Below are positions 1 through 8,799 of a stretch of 64,000 bases of DNA, piece by piece. This DNA comes from Fidelibacterota bacterium (GTDB lineage: Bacteria > Pseudomonadota > Alphaproteobacteria > Rhodospirillales > Rhodospirillaceae). The notes beneath the pieces were generated by a model that was not told where the DNA came from, made no database searches, and saw only the letters and a program-made list of their open reading frames with translations. Within the stretch, counting starts at the first letter, position 1; every line of letters begins with the position of its first letter. The position numbers and the translations under genes are program-made. Location of the stretch: assembly GCA_947476625.1 (NCBI GenBank), contig CANJRA010000004.1:1-64000 (forward strand), read 5' to 3'.

Positions 1-79
1 CATCCGATACTGCCAAGCCACCTTCAACCTGGCGCAAAACACCCAAAATCTGTGAATCCGTAAATCTGCTCTTCCTCAT
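1..79 (-). CDS. IS3-family transposase OrfA, N-terminal 26 residues (partial)
   Basis: Reading the minus strand from the ATG at 79 gives MRKSRFTDSQILGVLRQVEG, the stereotyped N-terminus of IS3-family OrfA, the helix-turn-helix protein that binds the terminal repeats. An AGGAG ribosome site lies 7 bases upstream of the ATG (86-90). The gene continues off the left edge, so whether OrfB and the programmed frameshift are intact cannot be seen. It marks the boundary of the accessory region. Confidence 0.85.
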   Translation of the reverse strand, partial: MRKSRFTDSQILGVLRQVEGGLAVSD

Positions 80-150
80 CAGAATCTCCTCGATGCTATT
101 GCCGAGAAAATTCTACCTTCAAATACCGCTAGTCCAGGGGAGGATTACCA
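1..150 (-). mobile_element. IS3-family insertion sequence, left end (runs off the window)
   Basis: The minus strand carries the start of an IS3-type orfA (see next entry) preceded by a short leader. Read on the minus strand, the likely element terminus begins TGGTAATCCTCCCC at about position 150, matching the TG-start and C-rich tip usual for IS3 terminal repeats. The other end and the target duplication are outside the window, so the boundary is approximate. Confidence 0.55.
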
Positions 151-268
151 TATCATATTACGCATCGCGCGCAAATCATCAGCAGAGGCCACCCTTGCGT
201 TGATGGGGCAAAACCCCCTATACGCCCTAAGACATCGGCAGCACACTTGGGTGGAGACTGGCAAACGT

Positions 269-838
269 ATGGAAGCTTTTTTCATCTCGCTCGGCGTCGT
301 GGCGGTTTCTGAGATCGGCGATAAAACCCAACTGCTCGCTCTGTTACTTGCGGCGCGATTTCAGAAGCCCTGGCCGATCATCGCCGGGATTTTCGCGGCG
401 ACCGTTTTCAATCATGCCATTGCGGGTGCGTTGGGCGGCTGGATCGCCACGACGATTGACCCTGTGTATCTGAAATGGGGATTGGGCGTACTGTTTATCG
501 GCATGGGCCTTTGGGCGCTTGTGCCAGACAAACTCGACGACGAAGACGCGCGCATTGCCCACAGCACGTCGAACGCGGGCATTTTCTGGATCACGACTGT
601 GAGCTTCTTTATCGCCGAGATCGGCGATAAAACGCAGATCGCTACTGCCGCGTTGGCCGCGCGTCTCGATTCCGTGGTGCTGGTGGTCGCGGGCACGACG
701 GCCGGCATGCTGCTCGCAGACGTGCCGGCGGTTTACATCGGACGCTTTGCCACCGAAAAACTCCAGAGCCCTTGGGTGCGCTATGTTGCGGCGGCGATTT
801 TCGTGGGCATGGGGCTGTTCACCATTCTGGCGATGTGA
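269..838 (+). CDS. GDT1/TMEM165 (UPF0016) family cation transporter
   Basis: A 189-residue integral membrane protein of the GDT1/TMEM165 family, whose characterised members move Mn2+ or Ca2+ across membranes. The hallmark motif EIGDKTQ occurs twice, near residues 15-21 and 118-124, one in each half of a two-fold pseudo-repeat of three helices each. I chose the ATG at 269 because MEAFFISLGVVAVSEIGDKT is the usual start of the family; the open frame extends back to 200 with non-family residues. The next gene begins 11 bases after the stop. Most likely manganese export, but the ion cannot be read from sequence. Confidence 0.88.
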   Translation: MEAFFISLGVVAVSEIGDKTQLLALLLAARFQKPWPIIAGIFAATVFNHAIAGALGGWIATTIDPVYLKWGLGVLFIGMGLWALVPDKLDDEDARIAHSTSNAGIFWITTVSFFIAEIGDKTQIATAALAARLDSVVLVVAGTTAGMLLADVPAVYIGRFATEKLQSPWVRYVAAAIFVGMGLFTILAM

Positions 839-849
839 AAATCTAACGT

Positions 850-1350
850 ATGGATTTATGGACACTTGCCTGTCTCGCCGTGCTCGCCAGCGTTTTGATC
901 TGGCTGTCGGTGGTTGATCTGCGCACGGGCTATTTGCCTGATGTCGGACAGATCATCCTCGCGGTCGCTGGGCTGGCGGTGGCGATTATCGGCTCGCCGG
1001 TTGGCATCACGTGGCAGGCGGCGCTGATTGGTGCGCTCGTGAACGGCGGTGTCTTCTGGGGTTTGCGCTGGGCGGTCAGCCGCGTCAAAGGTCGCGAGGC
1101 CATGGGCTTCGGCGATGTGAAGTTGGTCGCCGCAGGCGGCTTGTGGCTGGGGCCTTGGGCTTTGGCCTACATTATGGCGGCGGGTGGCATTCTGACGCTA
1201 GTGGGCGCGTTCATCGCGGGCGCGGCGTTGCGCAAGCCGGTGTGGCAAGGCGAGATGCCGTTGGGGCCGGGCTTAGGCGCGGGCATCCTAGGTGTCTTCA
1301 TTGCCGGATTGATGCATGCATCGTGGCTGATGCTGGCGCCTATCCCCTAA
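850..1350 (+). CDS. Prepilin peptidase, A24 family, short form (GspO/PilD-like)
   Basis: A 166-residue polytopic inner-membrane aspartyl protease of the A24 family, which cleaves prepilin leaders before the hydrophobic stem. Both catalytic aspartate motifs are visible: VVDLRTGYLPD near residue 22 and the GxGD signature GFGDVK near residue 88. It lacks the N-terminal zinc/methyltransferase domain of classical GspO/PilD, so it may cleave without N-methylating, as CpaA/TadV-type peptidases do. It is the only prepilin peptidase in the window and so the natural processor of the five pseudopilins encoded at 20.5-22.6 and 31.5 kb. Its stop overlaps the stop of the convergent gene by 4 bases. Confidence 0.85.
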   Translation: MDLWTLACLAVLASVLIWLSVVDLRTGYLPDVGQIILAVAGLAVAIIGSPVGITWQAALIGALVNGGVFWGLRWAVSRVKGREAMGFGDVKLVAAGGLWLGPWALAYIMAAGGILTLVGAFIAGAALRKPVWQGEMPLGPGLGAGILGVFIAGLMHASWLMLAPIP

Positions 1351-2501
1351 ACGGGTACGCCGTAGAGTTCGTGCTGCCAGGCGATGTTGCGCGCGATGCC
1401 GTCTTCAAATGATACGAAATTAGTCTTTTTGAATTCCGCGCCATAGCACGTGAGGTCGAGTGAGACATCGCTGGGCGCGCCCGCGAGCTCATTCGCTTCC
1501 GTAGGTACTTTGACCGGCAAGCCGATGATGCGGCCGATAAGCGAGGCTAATTCCAGGATCGTGACCTGCGAGCGGCCGCCGACGTTATAAACCGCGTCCT
1601 TGCCGGTCAGCATGATCGACAGTAGCATTTCAACGGCATCGGTGATGTAGCCGTAGGTGCGTCGGGCGGCGCCTTGATCCATCAAGGTAATATGGCGTTC
1701 GAGCAGTACGCGGCGCATCAGGCTGTTGAGCACGCGTTGATCGTCGGTGCGGGTGCCGGGACCGTAAGCAAGCGCGAGACGCGCAGACGTTGCCGCGCGG
1801 CCTTGATGGCGGAAGGCATGGACGATGGCGTCGCGGAAGCCAAAGACGCCGATGTCGCCAAAGAGCACAACGACCCGTTCATCGCTTGCGAGCAGCGCTG
1901 AAATCGTCTGAACCAGTTGGCGGCGCATGCTCATGTGAGCGCCCCAAAAGCTCGGCCAGTTCGGCGGGCAGCCCTTGCCCTTGATGGTATGCGCAACGAT
2001 GCAGGTAATATTTTCGAGTTTGTGATGTGCGCCGAGGAGCGCTGCCTCCCACACGCTGCCTTCGTTGGCCTCGCCGTCGCCGATGAGGCAGAACGTGCGG
2101 GCCGACATCTTGCGGATGCGCTGGCCCATGGCCACGCCGACCGCTATGGGAAAGCCATGACCGAGCGAGCCGGTCGAAGCTTCGACACCGGGGACTATGG
2201 TTGAGTCGGGATGACTGCCGAGGATGCCGCCGTACTTGCCGAAGGTAACGAACGCTTCAGCGCCGAAAACGCCTTTGTGCGCGAGGACGGCATAAAGACC
2301 GAGCGAGGCGTGGCCTTTGCTGAGGATAAAACGGTCGCGGGTTTCGGCGGTAGGGTTCGCGGGATCAATGTTCATCAGACGATCGTAGAGCACCCACAGA
2401 ATATCGAGGATCGAGAAGGCGCTGGGCACATGACCCTCGCCCGCCTTAGCCGAGGCTTCAATGATATGGCGGCGCAGATCGCGGAGTTCGGCTGGCGGCA
2501 T
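1347..2501 (-). CDS. Chimeric remnant: transketolase N subunit + transketolase C subunit + NDP-sugar epimerase
   Basis: A 384-codon frame joining three proteins. Residues 1-169 are a transketolase N-terminal subunit with the first half of the TPP motif (GDGEANEGSVWEAA, 141-154). At about 169/170 it jumps to the subunit's tail (AHTIKGKG), losing roughly 65 residues including the second half of the TPP site. Residues 190-230 are the beginning of a transketolase C subunit. From about 235 on it is the C-terminal half of an extended SDR (ARLALAYGPGTR, YGYITDAVEML), without the Rossmann glycine motif and the YxxxK. No stop interrupts it. Neither activity can be complete, so I read it as an in-frame deletion product of a three-gene operon, last in a minus-strand operon. 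An intact transketolase pair lies at 43.7-45.5 kb. Confidence 0.8.
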   Translation of the reverse strand: MPPAELRDLRRHIIEASAKAGEGHVPSAFSILDILWVLYDRLMNIDPANPTAETRDRFILSKGHASLGLYAVLAHKGVFGAEAFVTFGKYGGILGSHPDSTIVPGVEASTGSLGHGFPIAVGVAMGQRIRKMSARTFCLIGDGEANEGSVWEAALLGAHHKLENITCIVAHTIKGKGCPPNWPSFWGAHMSMRRQLVQTISALLASDERVVVLFGDIGVFGFRDAIVHAFRHQGRAATSARLALAYGPGTRTDDQRVLNSLMRRVLLERHITLMDQGAARRTYGYITDAVEMLLSIMLTGKDAVYNVGGRSQVTILELASLIGRIIGLPVKVPTEANELAGAPSDVSLDLTCYGAEFKKTNFVSFEDGIARNIAWQHELYGVPV

Positions 2502-2503
2502 GA

Positions 2504-3439
2504 CTAATCAACCGGCGACCAGACGACCACGGAATAGCCGTCAATCAAGAAGCTGCCGATGCTGGTGCGGCGGGCTTCGAGAATTCTGATTCTGCCTTTC
2601 TGAGCCAGCGCACCCAGATAATCGACAAAGCCGGTGAGATAATTGCGCTGTTTGAAATACTGAAGCGACAAATAGTCGAGCAGATTGCTCTCATCGAGAA
2701 ACTCGCCCATCGGCTCGATATGCACGCAAATCTTCGGCTTTTGTGCGAGCAGGTATTCGATGAAGGGCTCAAAGCGGTTGCCGATCTGCTCGAGCGACGC
2801 GGCGGTATAGATGCAGGCGCCGTGCTTGAGGTCAAAGCTTGCGTCAGGCTCTACCAGATTGAAGCGGCGGCCAAAAATATTGTCGTCGCCGCCCAGTTCC
2901 TTGACCCGCGCAATCACCTGCTGCGAGGCTTCGGTCCAATCCAGGCCCCACAGTTCGGCGGTAGGATTAACGTCGCGGGCGCAGAACAGGTTGTGACCGG
3001 TGCCGCAGCCGAATTCATAAACGGCCGGCGCATCGCGGAAAAATTTATCGAACAGCCAGTCTTGAATAACCGAGAAGCTTTTATATTCGAAGTCGCGCGC
3101 GACCGGGGCGATGTATTCCTGCTGCCAGCGCACGATTGGATATTTACCGAAGTAGCCGGGGGTGATGGCCGAGATATCAAAGCCCTGTTCGAGATTCTTT
3201 AAATGCGCACCCCAACCGCTTTCCCATTGGCCAAGGCGGGCATCGCCGGCCTTTACAAGGTCTTGCGTGGTCAGCACTTCAACGACCTTGCGGATGCAGG
3301 AGTCACGTTCGTCGCTGCTGAGCATACGAAAATCGAATTCGTATTTTTCGATACGGTCGGCCAGATAGTCGCTGGGATCCGAGCCGAAGGCCGCGACGAA
3401 ATCCTGAGGGGTCAGGCGATGGGTGTCTTGGCTAGGCAC
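2504..3439 (-). CDS. Class I SAM-dependent methyltransferase
   Basis: A 311-residue protein with a central Rossmann methyltransferase domain. Motif I is YEFGCGTGHNLF near residue 140, followed by an acidic strand end (LWGLDWTEAS). The N-terminal third has no recognised domain. It starts with GTG at 3439, two bases after the stop of the upstream epimerase gene, and ends just before the ATG of the chimera, so the three are one operon. A sugar or glycolipid O/N-methylation role is inferred from the neighbours; the substrate is unknown. Confidence 0.8.
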   Translation of the reverse strand: MPSQDTHRLTPQDFVAAFGSDPSDYLADRIEKYEFDFRMLSSDERDSCIRKVVEVLTTQDLVKAGDARLGQWESGWGAHLKNLEQGFDISAITPGYFGKYPIVRWQQEYIAPVARDFEYKSFSVIQDWLFDKFFRDAPAVYEFGCGTGHNLFCARDVNPTAELWGLDWTEASQQVIARVKELGGDDNIFGRRFNLVEPDASFDLKHGACIYTAASLEQIGNRFEPFIEYLLAQKPKICVHIEPMGEFLDESNLLDYLSLQYFKQRNYLTGFVDYLGALAQKGRIRILEARRTSIGSFLIDGYSVVVWSPVD

Positions 3440-3441
3440 AA

Positions 3442-4377
3442 TCAGGATACCGCGTAAGCATCGGAGGTCGAGGGGCGATAGAAGCGATAGAGCTTCACCA
3501 GCTCTTGGATCGTCGTATCGAGATCAAGGGTATATTGGAAGCCAAGCGCTTTGATCTTCGCGAACGAGACATTGAAATTGCGCGCGTCATGGTCGGCGAG
3601 CTTGCTGGAGATGATGTCGCATTCAACGTATTTGCGAATGTTATTGGCAACATCTTCCTTGCTGAAATTCAGATCGCCGCTGCCGACGTTGTAGATCCCG
3701 CCGGACATTTCGGATTGCTTGTCGATCGCCAGCATGTAGCCGGTAACCGTGTCGTTGATATGCAAGAAGGTGCGCTTGGCGCGGCCGTCATAGAGAACCA
3801 GACTGCGGTCGACGATGGCGCGGTAGACGAAGTCGTTGACCAGCAAGTTGCTGCGCATACGCGGTGCTACACCCATGACGGTGGCAAGGCGCAGCGCGAT
3901 GGTGTTGGGGTGATCGTTGAGACAGATCAGCTCGCCTTCGCGCTTCGATTTTGTGTAGATGCCTTTCGGCGCGACCTTGGTGTTCTCGTCGACATCGCCG
4001 TCGGGCGCCACTTCGTAGAGCGCCGTGGTCGAGGCGAAAATCAGCAGCTGATCCTTGGACATCGCCTTGGCCAGTGTCGCCGTAGCTTCAACATTGACTG
4101 TCAGGGCAATGCTGGGATTAGCGGCGCAAGCCGGAAAGCCGCTGAGGCCCGCGAGGTGAATGACGGCGTCGTGTGTTGCCAGCAGCGGTTTCATGTCGTC
4201 GCGCACGTCCTGACGGACAATCGACAAATTAGGATTGGGCACGAGGTGCAGGATCGGCGCGTAGCCGAAATAGAACGTGTCGAGCACCGTGACTTTGTGG
4301 CCGCGCGCAAGCAGCGCTTCAGCGATTTTGATGCCTTTGTAGCCTGCACCACCGGTTACCAGCACGCGCGTAGACAT
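3442..4377 (-). CDS. NAD-dependent epimerase/dehydratase (extended SDR)
   Basis: A 311-residue extended SDR. The N-terminal NAD motif is GGAGYKG (residues 9-15), and the catalytic YxxxK is visible as YTKSK in the middle. The ATG at 4377 is preceded by AGGAGG with good spacing, so I prefer it to the first in-frame start at 4410. It heads a minus-strand operon with a methyltransferase and the transketolase/epimerase chimera. Its start resembles that of the SDR at 39.0 kb (both have GYKG), suggesting two related sugar clusters in the window. The nucleotide sugar is not identifiable. Confidence 0.85.
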   Translation of the reverse strand: MSTRVLVTGGAGYKGIKIAEALLARGHKVTVLDTFYFGYAPILHLVPNPNLSIVRQDVRDDMKPLLATHDAVIHLAGLSGFPACAANPSIALTVNVEATATLAKAMSKDQLLIFASTTALYEVAPDGDVDENTKVAPKGIYTKSKREGELICLNDHPNTIALRLATVMGVAPRMRSNLLVNDFVYRAIVDRSLVLYDGRAKRTFLHINDTVTGYMLAIDKQSEMSGGIYNVGSGDLNFSKEDVANNIRKYVECDIISSKLADHDARNFNVSFAKIKALGFQYTLDLDTTIQELVKLYRFYRPSTSDAYAVS

Positions 4378-4534
4378 AGCCCCTCCTGACGGGAAAAAGC
4401 CGCACGGCATTCATACGCCGCCGGCACCACCGACCCCTGCCCAATTGTAGGCCGCAAACGGGTAAAGGTCTGATTAATAAGCGCGATAAAGGCTTAGGCT
4501 TTCATCCAGAATTTAATGTGAGTACCTTGGCGGC

Positions 4535-5062
4535 ATGGTGAGTGAAGATAGGCAAATCCGCCCGGCGGTCTTTCTCGACCGCGACGGGGTCGTGAACCGG
4601 GATGTGGGCTATGCCCACCACCCGGACCAAATCGTTTGGGTCGACGGCGCCATGGAGGCCGTCAAGATCCTGAACGACGCGGGGTACTACGTCTTTGTGG
4701 TGACCAACCAATCGGGCGTGGCGCGGGGCTATTACACCGAAGACCATGTTCGGGATCTGCATACCTGGATGGGCGCCCAAATGGCCCTGCACGGCGCCCG
4801 TATCGATGCCTTCGCCTATTGTCCCGACCATCCCGAGGGCACGGTTCCGGCCTATACCAAGGCCTCGGACCGCCGCAAACCGGGCCCCGGCATGATCCTG
4901 GAGCTGTTGGCGGCCTGGCCCGTGGAAAAGGACCGCAGCTTCATGATCGGCGACAGAGATATCGATGTAGAAGCCGCCACGGCGGCGGGGATTGCCGGTT
5001 ATTTGTTCGCCGAGGCCAATCTTGCTGATTTCGTGCGCGCCCGCCTCGGATTGCCGGGCTAA
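4535..5062 (+). CDS. gmhB: D-glycero-D-manno-heptose 1,7-bisphosphate 7-phosphatase (GmhB)
   Basis: A 175-residue HAD-superfamily phosphatase that removes the 7-phosphate from heptose bisphosphate in ADP- or GDP-heptose synthesis. Visible motifs are the nucleophile FLDRDGVVN (about 11-19), the threonine motif VTNQSGVARG (about 56-65), and RRKPGPGM followed by FMIGDRDID. The family's zinc loop normally has several cysteines; here only the first, in CPDHPEG, remains, and the later Cys positions read A-S-D-R. It lies alone between divergent and downstream genes and belongs functionally with the heptose genes at 16.4-18.6 and 38.1 kb. Confidence 0.87.
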   Translation: MVSEDRQIRPAVFLDRDGVVNRDVGYAHHPDQIVWVDGAMEAVKILNDAGYYVFVVTNQSGVARGYYTEDHVRDLHTWMGAQMALHGARIDAFAYCPDHPEGTVPAYTKASDRRKPGPGMILELLAAWPVEKDRSFMIGDRDIDVEAATAAGIAGYLFAEANLADFVRARLGLPG

Positions 5063-5215
5063 TCGCGAGCAAATCTGCGGTTTTCGCGCAATCTTAAGAC
5101 TTTTTAACAAGCCAATGCCGGCGCCCTCCCCCATGGTGATAATGGAAAAGGCATCATCTAAATCAGTGTGTTAGATTGCCTGTGGCCCTCTAGGGGCACG
5201 AGGCAAATAAAACTG

Positions 5216-6946
5216 ATGAATGCGCCAGCAAAGACCACCGAAACTATCGTGCACCCGACGATCGGCCAGCTTCTGTTGAAGCGCGGCCTGATCAACGACG
5301 TCGACCTGTCGAAAGCTCTGACGTTCCAGGAAACCCTGGGCGGACGTTTAGGCGCGATTTTGATTCGCATTGGGTCGGTCTCCGAGGACAACGTTCTGGA
5401 GGCCCTGTCGCTGCAGCTTGGCCTCGAGATCGTCACCAGCGAGCATATGCCGCAGGATCCCGTCATCTTCATCGAAGCCATGAAGCTATCGGGTATCGAG
5501 GCTGAGTGGTGGGTCGATCAGGGCGCGATCATCTGGATGCCGGACGACGGCTCGGTGTGCTGTGTCAGCCGCGATCCGCTGTTGCCAAGTCTGCAGGAAG
5601 TCGTCTCAGACGCCTTCCAGGAGAAGCACATCATCTGGGGATTGGCGCGCAACCGCGACATCGACCTGATGCTGGATTTAGTGCGCCGCGCATTGGCCGA
5701 CGATGGCCGCGACATCACAGGCGACGTCGCCCTGCTGCGCGAGCTGGCGGAAGAAGCGCCGGTGGTGGAACTGGTGTCCAACGCCCTCGCGCAAGCCGTC
5801 AACGAAGGCGCTTCGGATATTCACGTCGAACCGCGCGAGCATGAATTCGATATTCGCTACCGCATCGACGGCGTGCTGCAAAACCGCGTCACGCTGCCGC
5901 GGTCCAGGTTCGACGCCGTGGCGTCGCGCATTAAACTGATTTCCGGTCTGGACATCGCCGAGCGCCGTCTGCCGCAAGACGGTCGTATCGGTCTGCGTAT
6001 CTCGGGCAAAGACCTCGACGTGCGCGTGTCGTGCTTGCCGGGGGTGTGGGGCGAGTCCATCGTCATGCGCCTTTTGCTCAAGGAACATAAGCAATTCTCG
6101 CTGGCCAAGATCGGCATGGCGGCGGATCAGCTGGCGCATTTTGAAGTTCTGGCCAACGAGCCTTACGGCATTATCCTTGTCACCGGCCCGACCGGTTCGG
6201 GTAAATCGACGACGCTGAAGGCGACGCTTGAGGCCATCAAGGACGGTAAGCGCAAGATCATCACCGTTGAAGATCCGGTCGAATACAACATTCCCGGTGT
6301 GACGCAGGTTCAGACCAAAGCCGAAATCGGCTACACTTTCGCCCGCGCCTTGCGTTCGATTTTGCGCCAGGACCCGGACACCATCATGATCGGGGAAATT
6401 CGCGACGCCGAGACCGCACAAATCGCCGTGCAGGCGTCGCTCACCGGTCACATGGTGTTCTCGACCCTGCACACCAACGATGCCCTCACCGCGTTTACAC
6501 GATTGATCGACATGGGCGTCGAGCCGTTCCTCGTGGCCTCTTCGGTCCGCGCCGTCATGGCCCAACGCCTCGTACGCCAGTTATGCCCGCACTGCCGCGC
6601 GCCGCACGAACCGTCCGCGAATGTCGTGCAGAAGTGCATGGACCTCCAGAAGCTATTCCCGACGCTTTTGACCGGATCGCCGCAATGGTTCAGCGCTAAG
6701 GGCTGCAAACAATGTCAGCACACAGGTTACCGCGGCCGCCTCGGCATCTACGAAATGGCGATCGTGACCAACGAACTGGCCGACATGGTGCTGCACCAGA
6801 GGACGATCCCCGATATGGTGCTGGTGGCCCGTAAATCCGGCTACCGCGATCTCCTGGAAGACGGCCTGATCAAGGCTTGGCAAGGCGCTACCAGCGTGGA
6901 AGAAGTATTGCGCGTTGCCGGTCAGACGGGCGTCGAAAGCGACTGA
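5216..6946 (+). CDS. gspE: Type II secretion ATPase GspE
   Basis: A 576-residue cytoplasmic secretion ATPase powering pseudopilus assembly. It has an N-terminal N1E/MshEN-like domain (IGQLLLKRGLI), then the AAA+ core with Walker A GPTGSGKST at about 323-331, an Asp box with FSTLHTND, and Walker B around IMIGEIRD at about 388. Near 456-501 is the four-cysteine zinc module (CPHC and CKQC) typical of GspE/PilB. The start at 5216 gives the normal N-terminus; a weak GAGG site lies upstream. It stands apart from the other gsp genes and is followed 41 bases later by three TPR-glycosyltransferase genes. Confidence 0.93.
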   Translation: MNAPAKTTETIVHPTIGQLLLKRGLINDVDLSKALTFQETLGGRLGAILIRIGSVSEDNVLEALSLQLGLEIVTSEHMPQDPVIFIEAMKLSGIEAEWWVDQGAIIWMPDDGSVCCVSRDPLLPSLQEVVSDAFQEKHIIWGLARNRDIDLMLDLVRRALADDGRDITGDVALLRELAEEAPVVELVSNALAQAVNEGASDIHVEPREHEFDIRYRIDGVLQNRVTLPRSRFDAVASRIKLISGLDIAERRLPQDGRIGLRISGKDLDVRVSCLPGVWGESIVMRLLLKEHKQFSLAKIGMAADQLAHFEVLANEPYGIILVTGPTGSGKSTTLKATLEAIKDGKRKIITVEDPVEYNIPGVTQVQTKAEIGYTFARALRSILRQDPDTIMIGEIRDAETAQIAVQASLTGHMVFSTLHTNDALTAFTRLIDMGVEPFLVASSVRAVMAQRLVRQLCPHCRAPHEPSANVVQKCMDLQKLFPTLLTGSPQWFSAKGCKQCQHTGYRGRLGIYEMAIVTNELADMVLHQRTIPDMVLVARKSGYRDLLEDGLIKAWQGATSVEEVLRVAGQTGVESD

Positions 6947-6987
6947 TGCCGCGCCCACGCCCGTCAGCAATATGATCCACCGCTTCC

Positions 6988-8799
6988 ATGTCTCATGAAA
7001 CACATTCGCCCGAAGCTATCGCCGCCTTGCTGAAAGCCGCGGTCGCGAACCATCGGGCGGGGGAAACCAAAGAAGCGGCCGCCCAATACAACGACCTCTT
7101 GGCCCGCGCGCCGGATCATCCCGAAGCTTTATATCTCTCAGGGTACCTTGCCTATCAGGGCGGTGCGCTGGACGAAGCGTTGGTCAAGCTCGAGCGTTCG
7201 CTGGCGTTGCGGCCCGGTCACATGCCCACGCTTGAAGCCCTCGGCGCTACGGCGTCTAAAGCCGGTAAATTTGAGCGGGCAGCCGAATGCTTCGCGGTCG
7301 TCGTTCAACATCAGCAAGATGCAACAACTTACTACCGGTTCGGATACGCGCTATTCCGGCTCGGCCGGTATGACGAGGCGCTAGACGCGTTCCGCAAAAC
7401 CCTCGCACTGAGTCCGCAGCATGGCGACGCCCTTTACATGCTGGCCACAATCTCACGCATCCAAGGGAAGTTGGCGCAAGCGGAGCCGTTATATGAACGG
7501 GCCATCGCAATTCAACCCAACAATACTTACGCCCTTGATGAATACGGCGGCGTTCTCTACGAACTCGACAAAATCGCCGCCGCGGACCCGATTATTCGCC
7601 GGGCCATTGCCGCCGCACCCCAACGCGCCAATCCCTATACCAACCTAGGGCGGCTTTATCAGACCGATCGCGCGCGCGCGGAAGAAGCCCTTGCGTTGCA
7701 TGACAAAGCGATTTCGCTCGCGCCCGACTATGGCGAGGCTCACAACAATCGCGGCGTAACGCTTTACACACTCGACCGATTAGATGAATCAATCGCGAGT
7801 TTCCGCCGGGCCATCGCGTTGAAGCCGGAGATGCCGGAATCCCATACCAACCTCGGCCATATTCTAATGATGAACGGGAACCTGGCCGAGGGCTGGACGG
7901 AATACGGATGGCGGTCGCTGTGCAAAGACGCGCCGTCGAAGCCGCGCCCGTTCACGCAGCCACGCTGGCAAGGCGAAGATCTGGGCGACGGAAAGTTATT
8001 GGTCTGGGGTGAGCAAGGCATCGGCGACGAAGTGCTTTACGGCTCTATGGCGGCCGATCTCGCGGAGCGTGGCGTGAATCTCGTTTGGGAATGCGACCCG
8101 CGTTTGGCGGAGATGGTACAACGATCCTATCCTGCGGTGACGGTCGTGGGACGAACAACACCGCCGCATCCATTGACCGCCGATGAAAATATTCTGGCAC
8201 AGATTTCGACCACCGACTTGGGACAGTATCTGCGCGCTTCTCTGGCGGCCTTTTCCAAGCGGCATGGTTATTTACGGGCCGATGCCGCACGCACGGCGGG
8301 TTATCGCGCGCGGCTGCTGCAAGGCGGCGGTAAACGGCGTGTGATTGGCATCTCTTGGAATAGTAAAAACCCCGATTTTAGCGCGTTGAAATCCAGCCAG
8401 CTTAAAGACTGGGCGTCGCTCTGGCAGGCGGCTGGACCCTCGACGCAATTCGTCGATCTGCAGTACGGCGACACCGCCGCCGAACGCGCTGCCGCCTTGG
8501 TCGATCTCGCACATCTGGACGACCTTGATCTCTATAACGATATCGACGGCGTCGCAGCGTTGATTGGCGCATGCGACTTGGTAATTACGGTTTCCAACTC
8601 AACCGCGCACCTCGCGGGCGCCACAGACATTCCGATGTATGTCATGGTGCCGGGCGGAACTGCACGGCTATGGTATTGGGGCGCGGGCGAAAGCGGTTCC
8701 CCGTGGTATCCGAAAGCGAAAGTATTCAAACAGCAGTCCGTGCACGATTGGAGCGCAATGATAGCCCGGATAGCCCGTCAACTGGCGGGGCCGTCGTGA
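6988..8799 (+). CDS. TPR protein with GT9-like glycosyltransferase domain (paralog 1)
   Basis: A 603-residue cytoplasmic protein. Residues 1-290 are a TPR array, a protein-binding solenoid. From about 300 there is a heptosyltransferase-like (GT9) GT-B domain with landmarks shared by all paralogs here: GWTEYGWR (302), WGEQGIGDE (340), FVDLQYGD, and the nucleotide-sugar motif SNSTAHLAG (536), equivalent to the DSxxxHLAAALG motif of WaaC/WaaF. TPR-fused transferases usually modify proteins, so I infer a protein glycosyltransferase with an NDP-heptose-type donor. The stop overlaps the GTG of the next paralog (GTGA). Confidence 0.82.
   Translation: MSHETHSPEAIAALLKAAVANHRAGETKEAAAQYNDLLARAPDHPEALYLSGYLAYQGGALDEALVKLERSLALRPGHMPTLEALGATASKAGKFERAAECFAVVVQHQQDATTYYRFGYALFRLGRYDEALDAFRKTLALSPQHGDALYMLATISRIQGKLAQAEPLYERAIAIQPNNTYALDEYGGVLYELDKIAAADPIIRRAIAAAPQRANPYTNLGRLYQTDRARAEEALALHDKAISLAPDYGEAHNNRGVTLYTLDRLDESIASFRRAIALKPEMPESHTNLGHILMMNGNLAEGWTEYGWRSLCKDAPSKPRPFTQPRWQGEDLGDGKLLVWGEQGIGDEVLYGSMAADLAERGVNLVWECDPRLAEMVQRSYPAVTVVGRTTPPHPLTADENILAQISTTDLGQYLRASLAAFSKRHGYLRADAARTAGYRARLLQGGGKRRVIGISWNSKNPDFSALKSSQLKDWASLWQAAGPSTQFVDLQYGDTAAERAAALVDLAHLDDLDLYNDIDGVAALIGACDLVITVSNSTAHLAGATDIPMYVMVPGGTARLWYWGAGESGSPWYPKAKVFKQQSVHDWSAMIARIARQLAGPS

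Noticed and set aside
150-268. Possible Mn-sensing (yybP-ykoY) riboswitch upstream of the GDT1-type transporter
   Set aside because: GGGGCAAAACCCC and GGTGGAGACTGG superficially recall the motif, but the two conserved loops and the paired stem cannot be drawn.
3505-4389. 294-codon open frame opposite the epimerase gene
   Set aside because: It mirrors a well-supported SDR gene; long antisense frames are common at this G+C and the product has no domain.
4502-5134. 210-codon minus frame across gmhB
   Set aside because: Antisense to a clear HAD phosphatase, without a family match.
5678-6565. 295-codon frame on the strand opposite gspE
   Set aside because: Shadow of the GspE catalytic region; the sequence has no fold-like features.
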